DNA from: Dehalococcoidia bacterium
GTDB lineage: Bacteria; Chloroflexota; Dehalococcoidia; Dehalococcoidales; Fen-1064
Assembly: GCA_011192055.1 (NCBI GenBank)
Contig: DUES01000184.1
Coordinates: forward strand, 1-11,033
Length of the DNA: 11,033 nucleotides
Direction: 5' to 3'
Shown here: positions 1 to 6,074 of the stretch, one piece after another
Position numbering within the stretch: the first letter of the stretch is position 1
How the letters are laid out: each line of letters opens with the position of its first letter
The notes under the pieces: model-generated
What the model was told of the DNA's origin: nothing
Database searches by the model: none
Seen by the model: only the letters and a program-made list of their open reading frames with translations
Made by a program: the position numbers and the translations under genes

Positions 1-676
1 ATAGGTCATATGGTAGACCAGTTAGCGGGTCTATGAAGTCCGCCTCGGGAAGGTCGATAATAGCCATTGAGATCTTCCCATCGCGGGTGTTGCAGTTGGG
101 CAACTCACCCAGTTCGTACCAGTTACAGGCGATATCGTTCAGGGTTACTGAATCGGGACCACCCCACACGGGGTTACCGACCACCGGCTCCAGATCGCCG
201 TCACCATCGAAGTCGTACTCGATGTAGACATATACGTAGTCACCCATCGTGCAATCTGCACCGAGCTCCCCGACGCCGCTCGTCCACACGTTGCCAATCC
301 AGCCGCCGTTCTCTGCGACATCCTCTGGCTCTGTCCTGCCATCGGGGTGCTTGCTTTCCGGGTTTGTTACCTCATAGCACACAATATCCTTTATGTGGAA
401 GTAGAGATAGCCGGTTCCCTGCCCCTCGCCGGTGTTATGCACATCCCACACGTGATCCTTGGAGCACTCGGGCCATGCTCCGCTGGCATCAATTATCGCT
501 GGTACTTGAGGGTCATCATACTCAGCACCCATCCAGCTTATCGTAAGATCGAGTGCACCCGTTTCAAAGGAGTTTAACTCACTCTTCTCGATGTCAGAGA
601 AGTCGGCCAATGTACCGCCTACACCAGCTACAGCCAAGGCGCCAACAACCACCACACTTAGAACGATGTTTTTCAT
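1..676 (-). CDS. TasA/camelysin-like exported protein with SipW-type signal (3' end missing)
   Basis: Reading leftward from ATG 674-676, 225 codons stay open to the window edge, so the C-terminus is missing. A strong GGAGG (687-691) lies 10 nt upstream. Residues 1-24 are a short Lys-led hydrophobic signal. It runs into GGTLADFSDIEKSELNSFE and then TGALDLTIS (residues 39-47), the hallmark of proteins exported with the special signal peptidase SipW: TasA matrix-fibre protein and camelysin/CalY. The following segment with NTG at 81-83 and GYLYFHI at 89-95 fits the family's beta-sandwich. Residues 155-163 (DFDGDGDLE) look like a calcium-binding loop. Five Cys (71, 100, 142, 184, 195) could form disulfides. 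By family knowledge, the product would be secreted and may assemble in a surface matrix. No SipW gene is visible here. The family call rests on the signal region and domain pattern; the exact role is unknown. Confidence 0.85.
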   Translation of the reverse strand, partial: MKNIVLSVVVVGALAVAGVGGTLADFSDIEKSELNSFETGALDLTISWMGAEYDDPQVPAIIDASGAWPECSKDHVWDVHNTGEGQGTGYLYFHIKDIVCYEVTNPESKHPDGRTEPEDVAENGGWIGNVWTSGVGELGADCTMGDYVYVYIEYDFDGDGDLEPVVGNPVWGGPDSVTLNDIACNWYELGELPNCNTRDGKISMAIIDLPEADFIDPLTGLPYDL

Positions 677-1278
677 TTCCTGATTTCCTCCTATTTATTA
701 ATTGTTTTCTCAGCCCTCTCCAAAGTCGATAATCTCGGGAGAATCGACCGGGCTCGTATTTTTTATACTCCAGCCGGTCGCTAATCTGGTTCAGCAGTAC
801 CCGGCTGGTCATTACACTGTACTTCCCCGAACACTTCATGGATATTCTCCAAAGGGATGCTTTTAGCCTGGATTCAGTACGTAACTCATCCGGATACATC
901 AGGAGAACAAGCCATGCAACAGACCTCGTTCGTTCGGATAGGAAAGGCTATGTAGATTTGCTTATTCCGGCTATGCATACCTGTTAACTCTAAAAATATT
1001 GAAACCCTGAACCCTGTAACTGATATTAAGAACAGTGGATATGCAGTCCGAATGACAGGTTAAGGTTGAAATAATACCTGTAGTGAAGATGTCCGCTTAC
1101 TACGTAAAAAAACGTATTCGGCTAACGGGAACGCCTGATACTCCATCCTGATTCGTCCACTCAATGAGGGGAAAATGTACGTATCGGAACACCGGGTCAT
1201 AGTGACAGGTACCAGGGATTTGCAGGGGATGTATGAAGAGAGAACGTGCAACGATTCAGAAACGGCTGCCGGTCAGGG
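677..1278. other. Intergenic region, no convincing gene
   Basis: This 602-base stretch separates two minus-strand genes. Positions 677-700 hold the ribosome-binding site of the TasA-like gene, and its promoter must lie further right. Open frames on either strand here have atypical composition and no recognisable motif. A 13-codon ORF at 914-955 (plus) has an AGGAG 8 nt upstream, but nothing else supports it. TACGTA occurs at 878, 1101 and 1178; the 1101 copy is the left half of an inverted repeat TACGT-A6-ACGTA (1101-1116). No clear intrinsic terminator is seen behind the regulator gene that ends at 1279. Confidence 0.6.
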
Positions 1279-1974
1279 TTACGGAGAGGTCAGATAGCCT
1301 TTTGCCAGCGCGATAGCTACCGCTTCGGTACGGTTCTTGACATCCAGTTTCTCGGAGATTCGCCTGAGGTGTGCCTTAACCGTCGTGTGGCTCACGTAGC
1401 ACTGTGAGGCAACCTCTTTATTGCTGGCACCCTGTGCAACCAGCCACAGGATTTCTTTCTCCCGGTTGGTCAGGCAGTCAGATTCATCCTGGTATTCATG
1501 GTCGTTTCCCGGGTTGGATGGTCCGTCAAACAGCTTTGCCGCTTTTGAAGCATATACCACCGCCCTGCCACCGGCCACCAGGCGAATAGAGTTTATCAGT
1601 TCATCACTCTCCAGGCTCTTGAGAAGGTAAGCACGGGCACCAACCCTCATCGCTTTAACAAAGTCGCTCCTCTTGTCCGAGTGGGTCAGCACGATCACCT
1701 TGATATCAGGGAAGGTCTGCAGTATGCGGGTGATTGCTTCAACTCCGCCTCCGCCGGTCAGGAAAGGCTCTATTGTTACGATATCAGGTTCAGCCTGCAC
1801 CATTTGCTCCAGTGCCTCGTTGGTAGTACCGGCATCACCGACTACCTGGAACTCGGGATGTTCCTTTAGTATTGATATCAGGCCAACTCTGACTACCTGG
1901 AGCCCCTCAATGACATATATCTTGAGGCCTGATGTTCCTTTTATACTCTCATCTTTTAGTTCTTTAGTCATCAT
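1279..1974 (-). CDS. NarL/FixJ-family response regulator with degenerate receiver (Glu at phospho-site)
   Basis: 231 residues, a normal length for a NarL-type regulator. Residues 17-135 form a receiver fold (PDIVTIE, GARAYLLKS), and 166-231 form a LuxR-type helix-turn-helix: CLTNREKEILWLVAQG, then SNKEVA and VSHTTVKAHLRRI, all well conserved. The receiver is atypical. The phosphoacceptor Asp is Glu69, and the usual acidic pair is Glu23-Gly24. The switch Thr97 and Lys119 are kept. The output domain looks fully functional, so I infer a DNA-binding regulator that does not need phosphorylation, with Glu69 possibly acting as a phospho-mimic. It is divergent from the canonical regulator at 2338 across a 363-nt shared region and may bind there. 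Two adjacent ATGs (1972-1974, 1969-1971) can start it; a moderate AGGAG lies about 13 nt upstream. Confidence 0.93.
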   Translation of the reverse strand: MMTKELKDESIKGTSGLKIYVIEGLQVVRVGLISILKEHPEFQVVGDAGTTNEALEQMVQAEPDIVTIEPFLTGGGGVEAITRILQTFPDIKVIVLTHSDKRSDFVKAMRVGARAYLLKSLESDELINSIRLVAGGRAVVYASKAAKLFDGPSNPGNDHEYQDESDCLTNREKEILWLVAQGASNKEVASQCYVSHTTVKAHLRRISEKLDVKNRTEAVAIALAKGYLTSP

Positions 1975-2155
1975 TCTGTCTCTGCTGCTCCTGCTTCCTA
2001 TAAACAGACTTGTGATGTGTGTTATTCGATTTATTTAGCAGGGCGTAATACTCGATACAATAAAATTTAAAAAGGGTATACTGATTATCAATTCATCCGT
2101 GCTGTGAGTCAATCCGCTATAGTACGCTATCTTACTGCGAGAAACCATCCATACT

Positions 2156-2167
2156 TATAGCCCTATA
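2156..2167. repeat. Palindrome TATAG-CC-CTATA
   Basis: Two perfect 5-bp arms around CC, about 90 bases upstream of the promoter at 2258. It resembles an operator for a dimeric regulator, but its short AT-rich arms could occur by chance. Confidence 0.35.
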
Positions 2168-2220
2168 GGACTATTCTCTATTAACCAGATACTAAGTAAT
2201 AAATAAATATACAGTAAGAT

Positions 2221-2234
2221 AAATTACGTAATTT
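2221..2234. repeat. Perfect 14-bp palindrome AAATTACGTAATTT
   Basis: The sequence equals its own reverse complement over 14 bases. It ends 23 bases before the TTGACA box of the promoter for the regulator at 2338. This is a typical position for an activator or repressor site, so it is a candidate operator for one of the two flanking LuxR-type proteins. Confidence 0.5.
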
Positions 2235-2257
2235 TGTATTGTACTCATGGGTTATGC

Positions 2258-2286
2258 TTGACAACACCCTTGTTCAGCGTTACTAT
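2258..2286 (+). promoter_or_regulatory. Sigma70-like promoter for the canonical response regulator
   Basis: A perfect TTGACA (2258-2263), a 17-nt spacer and TACTAT (2281-2286, 4 of 6 consensus). Transcription would start near 2293 and give a leader of about 45 nt before ATG 2338. This argues against the longer ORF starting at TTG 2239, because the promoter would fall inside that reading frame. Confidence 0.6.
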
Positions 2287-2337
2287 GTATATCCCGACAG
2301 AAATGCAACCGAAGGAATACCATTCACCAGGAGCGAA

Positions 2338-3003
2338 ATGACAGCCGAAAGTATAAGCCTGCTGATTGCCGATGACCATCCTGCGTACCGGGAGGGCTTA
2401 CGACAGCTCCTCAGTGATGAAGATGATATACAGTGTGTCGGGACCGCCTGCGATGGGATACAGGCTATCCAGCTTGCCAAGCAATTCCAGCCGGATGTAG
2501 TGCTTATTGATGTCAGCATGCCGAAGCTGAATGGTATCAAGGCTACAGCACAAATCAGGGCAGCCTGCCCACGTACCGTTGTTCTCGTTATCAGTGCCTT
2601 TGATTATGTAGCATATATATTGCCGTCGCTGCAGGCGGGAGCTTCCGGGTACCTATTAAAGAATTCTTCTCTCGATGAGATTACGGGGGCAATCCGCCTG
2701 GTCCACAATGGAGATACTGTACTCGATTCGGCTGCCGTAAACACCGTCATGGCTAATTTAAAGGCAGGCTCCAATAATAAAAGTGCCAGACTGGATGACC
2801 TGGGTAGCCGTGAAGTCGAGGTACTTACCCTGACTGCCAAAGGTATGAGTAACAAGGAAATCGCTGACCAACTTGCGGTCAGTGAGCGTACTGTCCAGAC
2901 GCATCTAGTCAACATCTTCAAGAAACTATCTGTCAGCTCCCGTACCCAGGCTGTTCTCTACGCTTTGAAGAAAGGCTGGCTCTGTCTTGAAGACCTGATT
3001 TAG
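2338..3003 (+). CDS. NarL/FixJ-family response regulator, canonical
   Basis: 221 residues from ATG 2338, preceded by AGGAG (2329-2333). The longer TTG 2239 frame is rejected because it has no ribosome-binding site and would contain the promoter. The receiver occupies residues 6-120 with all catalytic positions intact: acidic pair Asp12-Asp13, phosphoacceptor Asp58 (PDVVLIDVSMP), Ser86 and Lys108. A LuxR-type helix-turn-helix follows at about 152-215, with LGSREVEVLTLTAKGMSNKE and VSERTVQTHLVNIFKKL. It should be phosphorylated on Asp58 by a HisKA_3-type kinase, then dimerise and bind DNA. The only such kinase in the window lies 254 nt downstream on the same strand, so the two very likely form a two-component pair. 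Target genes are unknown; nearby candidates are the exported proteins on the minus strand. Confidence 0.95.
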   Translation: MTAESISLLIADDHPAYREGLRQLLSDEDDIQCVGTACDGIQAIQLAKQFQPDVVLIDVSMPKLNGIKATAQIRAACPRTVVLVISAFDYVAYILPSLQAGASGYLLKNSSLDEITGAIRLVHNGDTVLDSAAVNTVMANLKAGSNNKSARLDDLGSREVEVLTLTAKGMSNKEIADQLAVSERTVQTHLVNIFKKLSVSSRTQAVLYALKKGWLCLEDLI

Positions 3004-3007
3004 ACTG

Positions 3008-3024
3008 ACCAATAAAGAATTGGT
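3008..3024 (+). terminator. Weak terminator-like hairpin after the response regulator
   Basis: ACCAAT-AAAGA-ATTGGT is a perfect 6-bp hairpin starting 4 nt after the stop codon and followed by TTCTGT. The stem is AT-rich and the T-run short, so termination would be leaky. Partial read-through into the kinase gene is plausible. Confidence 0.35.
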
Positions 3025-3257
3025 TTCTGTAATCAGTGCCTTAGATCGGGAGGTAAAGAAAGGGTATATTACTCCATACCTGCATATCTGTTTTAGAAGT
3101 CAGGCCGGACCAGGCAGAGTATCCCATTCAACCGAACATTAATTACCTTATACCAACCACGGATATAAACTTCCAATCATATGGGGCGAAGTCCGCAACA
3201 AGACTGCTTCCGGGTGGGGACAGAGTATTGTGTTGTGGGGTGAAGAGGTGTGTCATA

Positions 3258-4313
3258 GTGTGGACAGTTACAAATGAAAACATGGTGAGCGAAGCAAGAT
3301 ACAAGGACCTGCTCGAGTCACTGCCGCATATCGTATTTGAATTAGACCTTAAAGGTAGGTTTACGTTTGCCAATAATAATGCCTTTAAGATATTTGGTTA
3401 TTCTGAAAACGACCTGTTAAATATCCTTGATGTTTCCGATATTATCGCAGGTACCGACCTTGACAGAGCCAGGAAAGATTTTCGGATGTTACTTGCCGGA
3501 CGCAAGATAATATCCACAGAATACATAGCTAACAAAAAAGACGGCAGCACGTTTCCCCTTATTGTTTTTCCGGAAGTCGTCAAACGCAGGGGGAGGGCAC
3601 TTGGTGTCATAGGGATTGCCATTGACCTTACCGACCAGAAACAGCTCCAGAATACTGCCCGGTCTATAATACTGCAGACAGCCCAAATACAGGAAGAAGA
3701 ACGAAAGCGTATTGCTCGTGATCTTCATGATGACATCGGCCAGTCACTGGCTGCACTGTCCCTCCAGATTGACGCAATGACCAGGGGTAAATTCACACTG
3801 TCTCCGGACATAGCCGAGCGTCTCCGGTGGTTTAAAGCCAGGACCGACAGTATTCTGGAAAAGCTTCGCCGTTTCTGCTGGCGGTTGAGACCCGAAGCCC
3901 TGGAACAGCTTGGCTTCATACCGGCCCTTGAGCTGCTGGTAGTAGAGACAAACAGTGAGACTGAAATAAACACTCGCGTTCGCATAATGGGTTCTGAATA
4001 TCGTTTAGCATCAGAGACTGAACTGGTCCTCTTCCGTATTGCCCAGGAAGCATTAAGCAATGTCAGGGTACACTCAAAAGCAACCGATGCGGTACTGGCA
4101 ATCCGTTATAAAGAAGACATGGTACGAATGACGATTCGTGACAACGGTATAGGTTTTATTGTCCCCGATATGATCTCTAACCTCCCTATCACGGATGATT
4201 TAGGATTGATCAACATGCATGAAAGAGCCAGGATGCTGGGTGGTGTTTTCAGGATTAAATCGGAACCGGGTCGCGGTACCACTGTAACCGTACAGTTCAG
4301 AAACAAGGTCTGA
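3258..4313 (+). CDS. Soluble PAS-domain sensor histidine kinase (NarX/DegS-type, HisKA_3)
   Basis: About 351 residues with no membrane segment, so it senses inside the cell. Order: PAS domain (about 13-127, with FELDLKGRFTFANNNAFKIF), dimerisation/phosphotransfer helix with ERKRIARDLHDDIGQSLAAL (His157), then the ATPase domain with AQEALSNVRVHS (N box, Asn268), DNGIGF (295-300), GLINMHERARMLGG and SEPGRGTT. All catalytic boxes are intact. It should autophosphorylate His157 and pass phosphate to the NarL-type regulator at 2338. The PAS ligand cannot be read from the sequence. The start is uncertain: GTG 3258 has GAGG (3245-3248) 9 nt upstream and is preferred. ATG 3282 lacks a clear site, and TTG 3228 adds an unlikely Cys-rich leader. 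All lie upstream of the PAS domain, so function is unaffected. Confidence 0.93.
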   Translation: MWTVTNENMVSEARYKDLLESLPHIVFELDLKGRFTFANNNAFKIFGYSENDLLNILDVSDIIAGTDLDRARKDFRMLLAGRKIISTEYIANKKDGSTFPLIVFPEVVKRRGRALGVIGIAIDLTDQKQLQNTARSIILQTAQIQEEERKRIARDLHDDIGQSLAALSLQIDAMTRGKFTLSPDIAERLRWFKARTDSILEKLRRFCWRLRPEALEQLGFIPALELLVVETNSETEINTRVRIMGSEYRLASETELVLFRIAQEALSNVRVHSKATDAVLAIRYKEDMVRMTIRDNGIGFIVPDMISNLPITDDLGLINMHERARMLGGVFRIKSEPGRGTTVTVQFRNKV

Positions 4314-4985
4314 TTACGCTTGCCGGCCAGGGTTTTCCGTTGTGTCTTTCCTGAAAATCATGGCATTCATGACAATCCGTAAAAGCAGTACCACTCCATA
4401 CGAAAACCTGAAGTACGATGTAATTACGACTGTCCGGTATTTCCAGAGAATGTTCAGCAGCATTATCAGTCCTGACTGACTCGCTTTAAGATAATGTCCT
4501 GACGCCGGACTATATAACTTCCTCATTTCTTACAAGCCTTACTTGCAGCAGAGGTATTAGTGATATACCTGCGACCACATTGCTAATAGTCTTTACCTTT
4601 ACTTAATCCCCGATTCGGATTCCGCCTTATTCAAACATTTATTGATGTGACTGCAGCCAGGCTACGTGTTTATTTCTGCCGGTCATGCCCGGTTTCTGTC
4701 TTACTTTCAGGTCTGAGGAAGAGCGCAGCCTGCATTTAATCTGTATGCCTGACTATGTCACGACGGCAGATAATCAGCCCTGATTACTGATAACACTGTC
4801 TGATTGGCTTACCCGGCAAATAGTCCATTAGGAGAATTGCAAAGAGTACAGGAGGACACTAGAGTGTGAAAAATAATTAGAAGTGCAGGCAGGGGATATC
4901 AAACAGGATGAGGATAATGGAAACAATACCGGCTGACCGCCATTCAGTAAGATGATAATCATTAATGGTCGATGAGGGTAGCTTT
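4314..4985. other. Long intergenic region, no convincing gene
   Basis: 672 bases between the kinase and a small-gene pair. A 70-residue minus-strand frame (4314-4526) has a hydrophobic stretch but no clear ribosome-binding site or family resemblance, so it is not called. A palindrome lies at 4771-4786. AGGAGG at 4850-4855 is followed 8 nt later by GTG and an immediate stop, so it starts nothing. The promoter of the small genes must lie in the right part, but no convincing -35/-10 pair is seen. Confidence 0.55.
4771..4786. repeat. Palindrome TAATCAG-CC-CTGATTA
   Basis: Perfect 7-bp arms around CC, followed by further CTGAT copies (CTGATAA at 4787, CTGATTGG at 4800). It lies about 200 nt upstream of the small-gene pair and has the same arm-CC-arm layout as the palindrome at 2156. 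It is a candidate regulator-binding site; no binding protein can be assigned. Confidence 0.4.
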
Positions 4986-5246
4986 ATGGTTGTGGAAACA
5001 TTTCTGGTTGTCCTTAATGAAGATTCCTCTTCCGGGGATATCGACCGTGTTGTTTCAGCTATGGAAAACCTTAATGAGAACGTAAGTATAGTAGCAAGAC
5101 GGGGTAATGTCCTGCTGGCCACCTTTACACCGTCATTGATAAGAGAGATAAGGCGTTTGCAGTCGGTAAAGGTGGTCGGCGGTGTAACAGATAAGCAACA
5201 ACAACACCACGGCACAGGGTACAGTCGGGACAAACAGAGAAGGTAA
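4986..5246 (+). CDS. Small protein, possible peptidase propeptide/inhibitor-I9-like fold
   Basis: 86 residues from ATG 4986, which has GAGGG (4974-4978) 7 nt upstream. The ATG at 4965 in the same frame has no ribosome-binding site. The predicted pattern is strand (VVETFLVVLNE), helix (DIDRVVSAMENL), strand (NVSIVARRG), strand (NVLLATF), helix (PSLIREIRRL), strand (VKVVGGV): a beta-alpha-beta-beta-alpha-beta order typical of ferredoxin-like folds such as subtilisin propeptides (inhibitor I9). The last 17 residues are hydrophilic and Gln/His/Arg-rich. There is no signal peptide or membrane segment. It lies 35 nt upstream of the next small gene and likely shares its transcript. The fold assignment is inferred from pattern only, and the function is unknown. 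Confidence 0.7.
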   Translation: MVVETFLVVLNEDSSSGDIDRVVSAMENLNENVSIVARRGNVLLATFTPSLIREIRRLQSVKVVGGVTDKQQQHHGTGYSRDKQRR

Positions 5247-5281
5247 CTGGACCTGACTTGGCTTCAGGTTGGAGGTCATCA

Positions 5282-5575
5282 ATGAACAGCATGGAAACAG
5301 TACGAATAGTTAAAGAAAGGCACTCAACTGAGCTGTTAAATAAGGCAAATGTCGTGGGGTTAACAGTTGGTTACAAGAAACGAGGTGGTGCAAGAACAGA
5401 GAATCCCAGTCTCGTAGTTATGGTACGAAGGAAGGTAGCGATATCGGAACTGGAGCGAGAAGACATAGTACCTCCGGAGATTGAAACTGTAGTTACAGAT
5501 GTGGAGGAGGTGGGTGATATCAGGGCTATTATCAGAACCCTGGAAAGGAGCGGCTACCGTCTCCGAATACTATAG
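5282..5575 (+). CDS. Small protein resembling the N-terminal domain of trypsin-like (Nal1-type) peptidases, without the catalytic domain
   Basis: 97 residues from ATG 5282, with GGAGG 6 nt upstream; an in-frame start at 5258 is poorer. Residues 23-31 (NVVGLTVGY), a basic glycine turn, the strand SLVVMVRRKV (43-52), then EDIVPPEIETVVTDVEEVG (60-78) match a pattern I recognise from the region that precedes the protease domain in a family of bacterial trypsin-like peptidases. Here the protein stops about 19 residues after that motif, and no Ser-protease motif follows in any frame before the terminator at 5755. It is either a free-standing version of the domain or the remnant of a truncated peptidase. 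It lies 35 nt after the previous small gene and is probably co-transcribed with it. No signal peptide is seen. The function is unknown. Confidence 0.75.
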   Translation: MNSMETVRIVKERHSTELLNKANVVGLTVGYKKRGGARTENPSLVVMVRRKVAISELEREDIVPPEIETVVTDVEEVGDIRAIIRTLERSGYRLRIL

Positions 5576-5754
5576 GCATCATGCATCCGGAGAATCAGTC
5601 ACCAGTCAAACTGTTAATGAAGGGATGAGACGCACCGGTACCAGCAGCAGGTTCCCATACCCTCGACCTCCAGGTCCAGGCACCGGGCGACGATTGCAAT
5701 ACCTCGAAAACAGGAGAATATCTTCAGGTCAAACCTGTAGAACAAATCATAAAG

Positions 5755-5796
5755 AAGACCCCTCGTAAGCCGCTTGGCAGTACTGCGAGGGGTCTT
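5755..5796 (+). terminator. Hairpin terminator after the small-gene pair
   Basis: AAGACCCCTCG (5755-5765) pairs perfectly with CGAGGGGTCTT (5786-5796) over 11 bp, with a 20-nt loop. It is followed by TCTATATTC, a weak U-tract. On the opposite strand the hairpin is followed by CTTTATG, so it could work in both directions in this convergent gap. Confidence 0.65.
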
Positions 5797-5831
5797 TCTA
5801 TATTCAAAGAATTAATAACAGGAGTGCAAGT

Positions 5832-5852
5832 AAAAAGGCTCCCACAGGAGCC
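5832..5852 (-). terminator. Intrinsic terminator for the minus-strand surface-protein genes
   Basis: On the minus strand GGCTCC-TGTG-GGAGCC is a perfect 6-bp stem with a 4-nt loop, directly followed by TTTTTA. This is a classic rho-independent terminator. It lies about 220 nt past the stop codon at 6075, so the transcript would carry a long 3' untranslated region. Confidence 0.8.
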
Positions 5853-5916
5853 CTGGTATCTGTATACGGAGGGGCAGTATTAATATGTACTATTTCTCAG
5901 GTATACGGCTACCGCA

Positions 5917-5942
5917 AACCCGGGCATCCCTGCAACCGGGTT
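5917..5942. repeat. Inverted repeat AACCCGG/CCGGGTT, part of a duplicated motif
   Basis: Perfect 7-bp arms (5917-5923, 5936-5942) around 12 nt. Positions 5920-5940 consist of CCGGGCAT directly joined to CCCTGCAACCGGG. The same two blocks recur at 9012-9040, separated there by 8 nt. The repeat lies in the probable 3' untranslated region of the gene ending at 6075. Confidence 0.45.
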
Positions 5943-6074
5943 CATTAGTGTTCATATTTACGGTATTTCCACCACCAGTAAAGCTATGTCCTGACTATCT
6001 TTTACCTCATTACCACTAACGCTGTTCTATATTGAAAATGTAAAGGATAGTCAAACTGACACCCTTGGTAGTAG

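Larger units (their letters stand above)
1975..2337. promoter_or_regulatory. Divergent intergenic regulatory region
   Basis: An AT-rich stretch between two divergently transcribed NarL-family regulators (1279-1974 minus, 2338-3003 plus). It holds a palindrome TATAG-CC-CTATA, a perfect 14-bp palindrome and a sigma70-like promoter toward the right-hand gene, each listed separately. Both proteins have LuxR-type DNA-binding domains, which usually bind short inverted repeats as dimers, so auto- or cross-regulation here is a reasonable inference. Confidence 0.6.
5576..6074. other. Convergent intergenic region
   Basis: It separates the plus-strand small genes from the minus-strand membrane-anchored protein, and holds two terminators (5755-5796 and 5832-5852) and an inverted repeat (5917-5942). 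The first 180 bases were checked in all three plus frames for a lost peptidase domain, and none was found. GTATACGG occurs twice (5865-5872, 5901-5908). No gene is called. Confidence 0.6.

Noticed and set aside
594..899. 101-residue minus-strand open frame
   Set aside because: It overlaps the start of the TasA-like gene in another frame, has no ribosome-binding site and reads as Arg/Cys-rich out-of-frame sequence.
901..955. 13-codon ORF with AGGAG 8 nt upstream of ATG 914
   Set aside because: The ribosome-binding site is good, but the peptide is very short with no recognisable features; a chance match is likely.
1060..1251. 63-residue minus-strand frame
   Set aside because: No ribosome-binding site, atypical composition and no motif.
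2239..2337. N-terminal extension of the canonical regulator from TTG 2239
   Set aside because: It would contain the TTGACA-17-TACTAT promoter, lacks a ribosome-binding site and adds residues not found in NarL-type receivers.
3004..3257. GC-rich stretch before the kinase considered as a riboswitch
   Set aside because: No conserved core of a known class (for example c-di-GMP or cobalamin) could be recognised.
4314..4526. 70-residue minus-strand frame with a hydrophobic stretch
   Set aside because: It might be a small membrane protein, but there is no clear ribosome-binding site and no family resemblance; it lies directly behind the kinase gene on the opposite strand.
5499..5768. 89-residue plus-strand frame overlapping the small peptidase-like gene, considered as a frameshifted protease remainder
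   Set aside because: It contains no Ser-protease catalytic motif, is Arg/Pro/Gly-rich and runs into the terminator hairpin.
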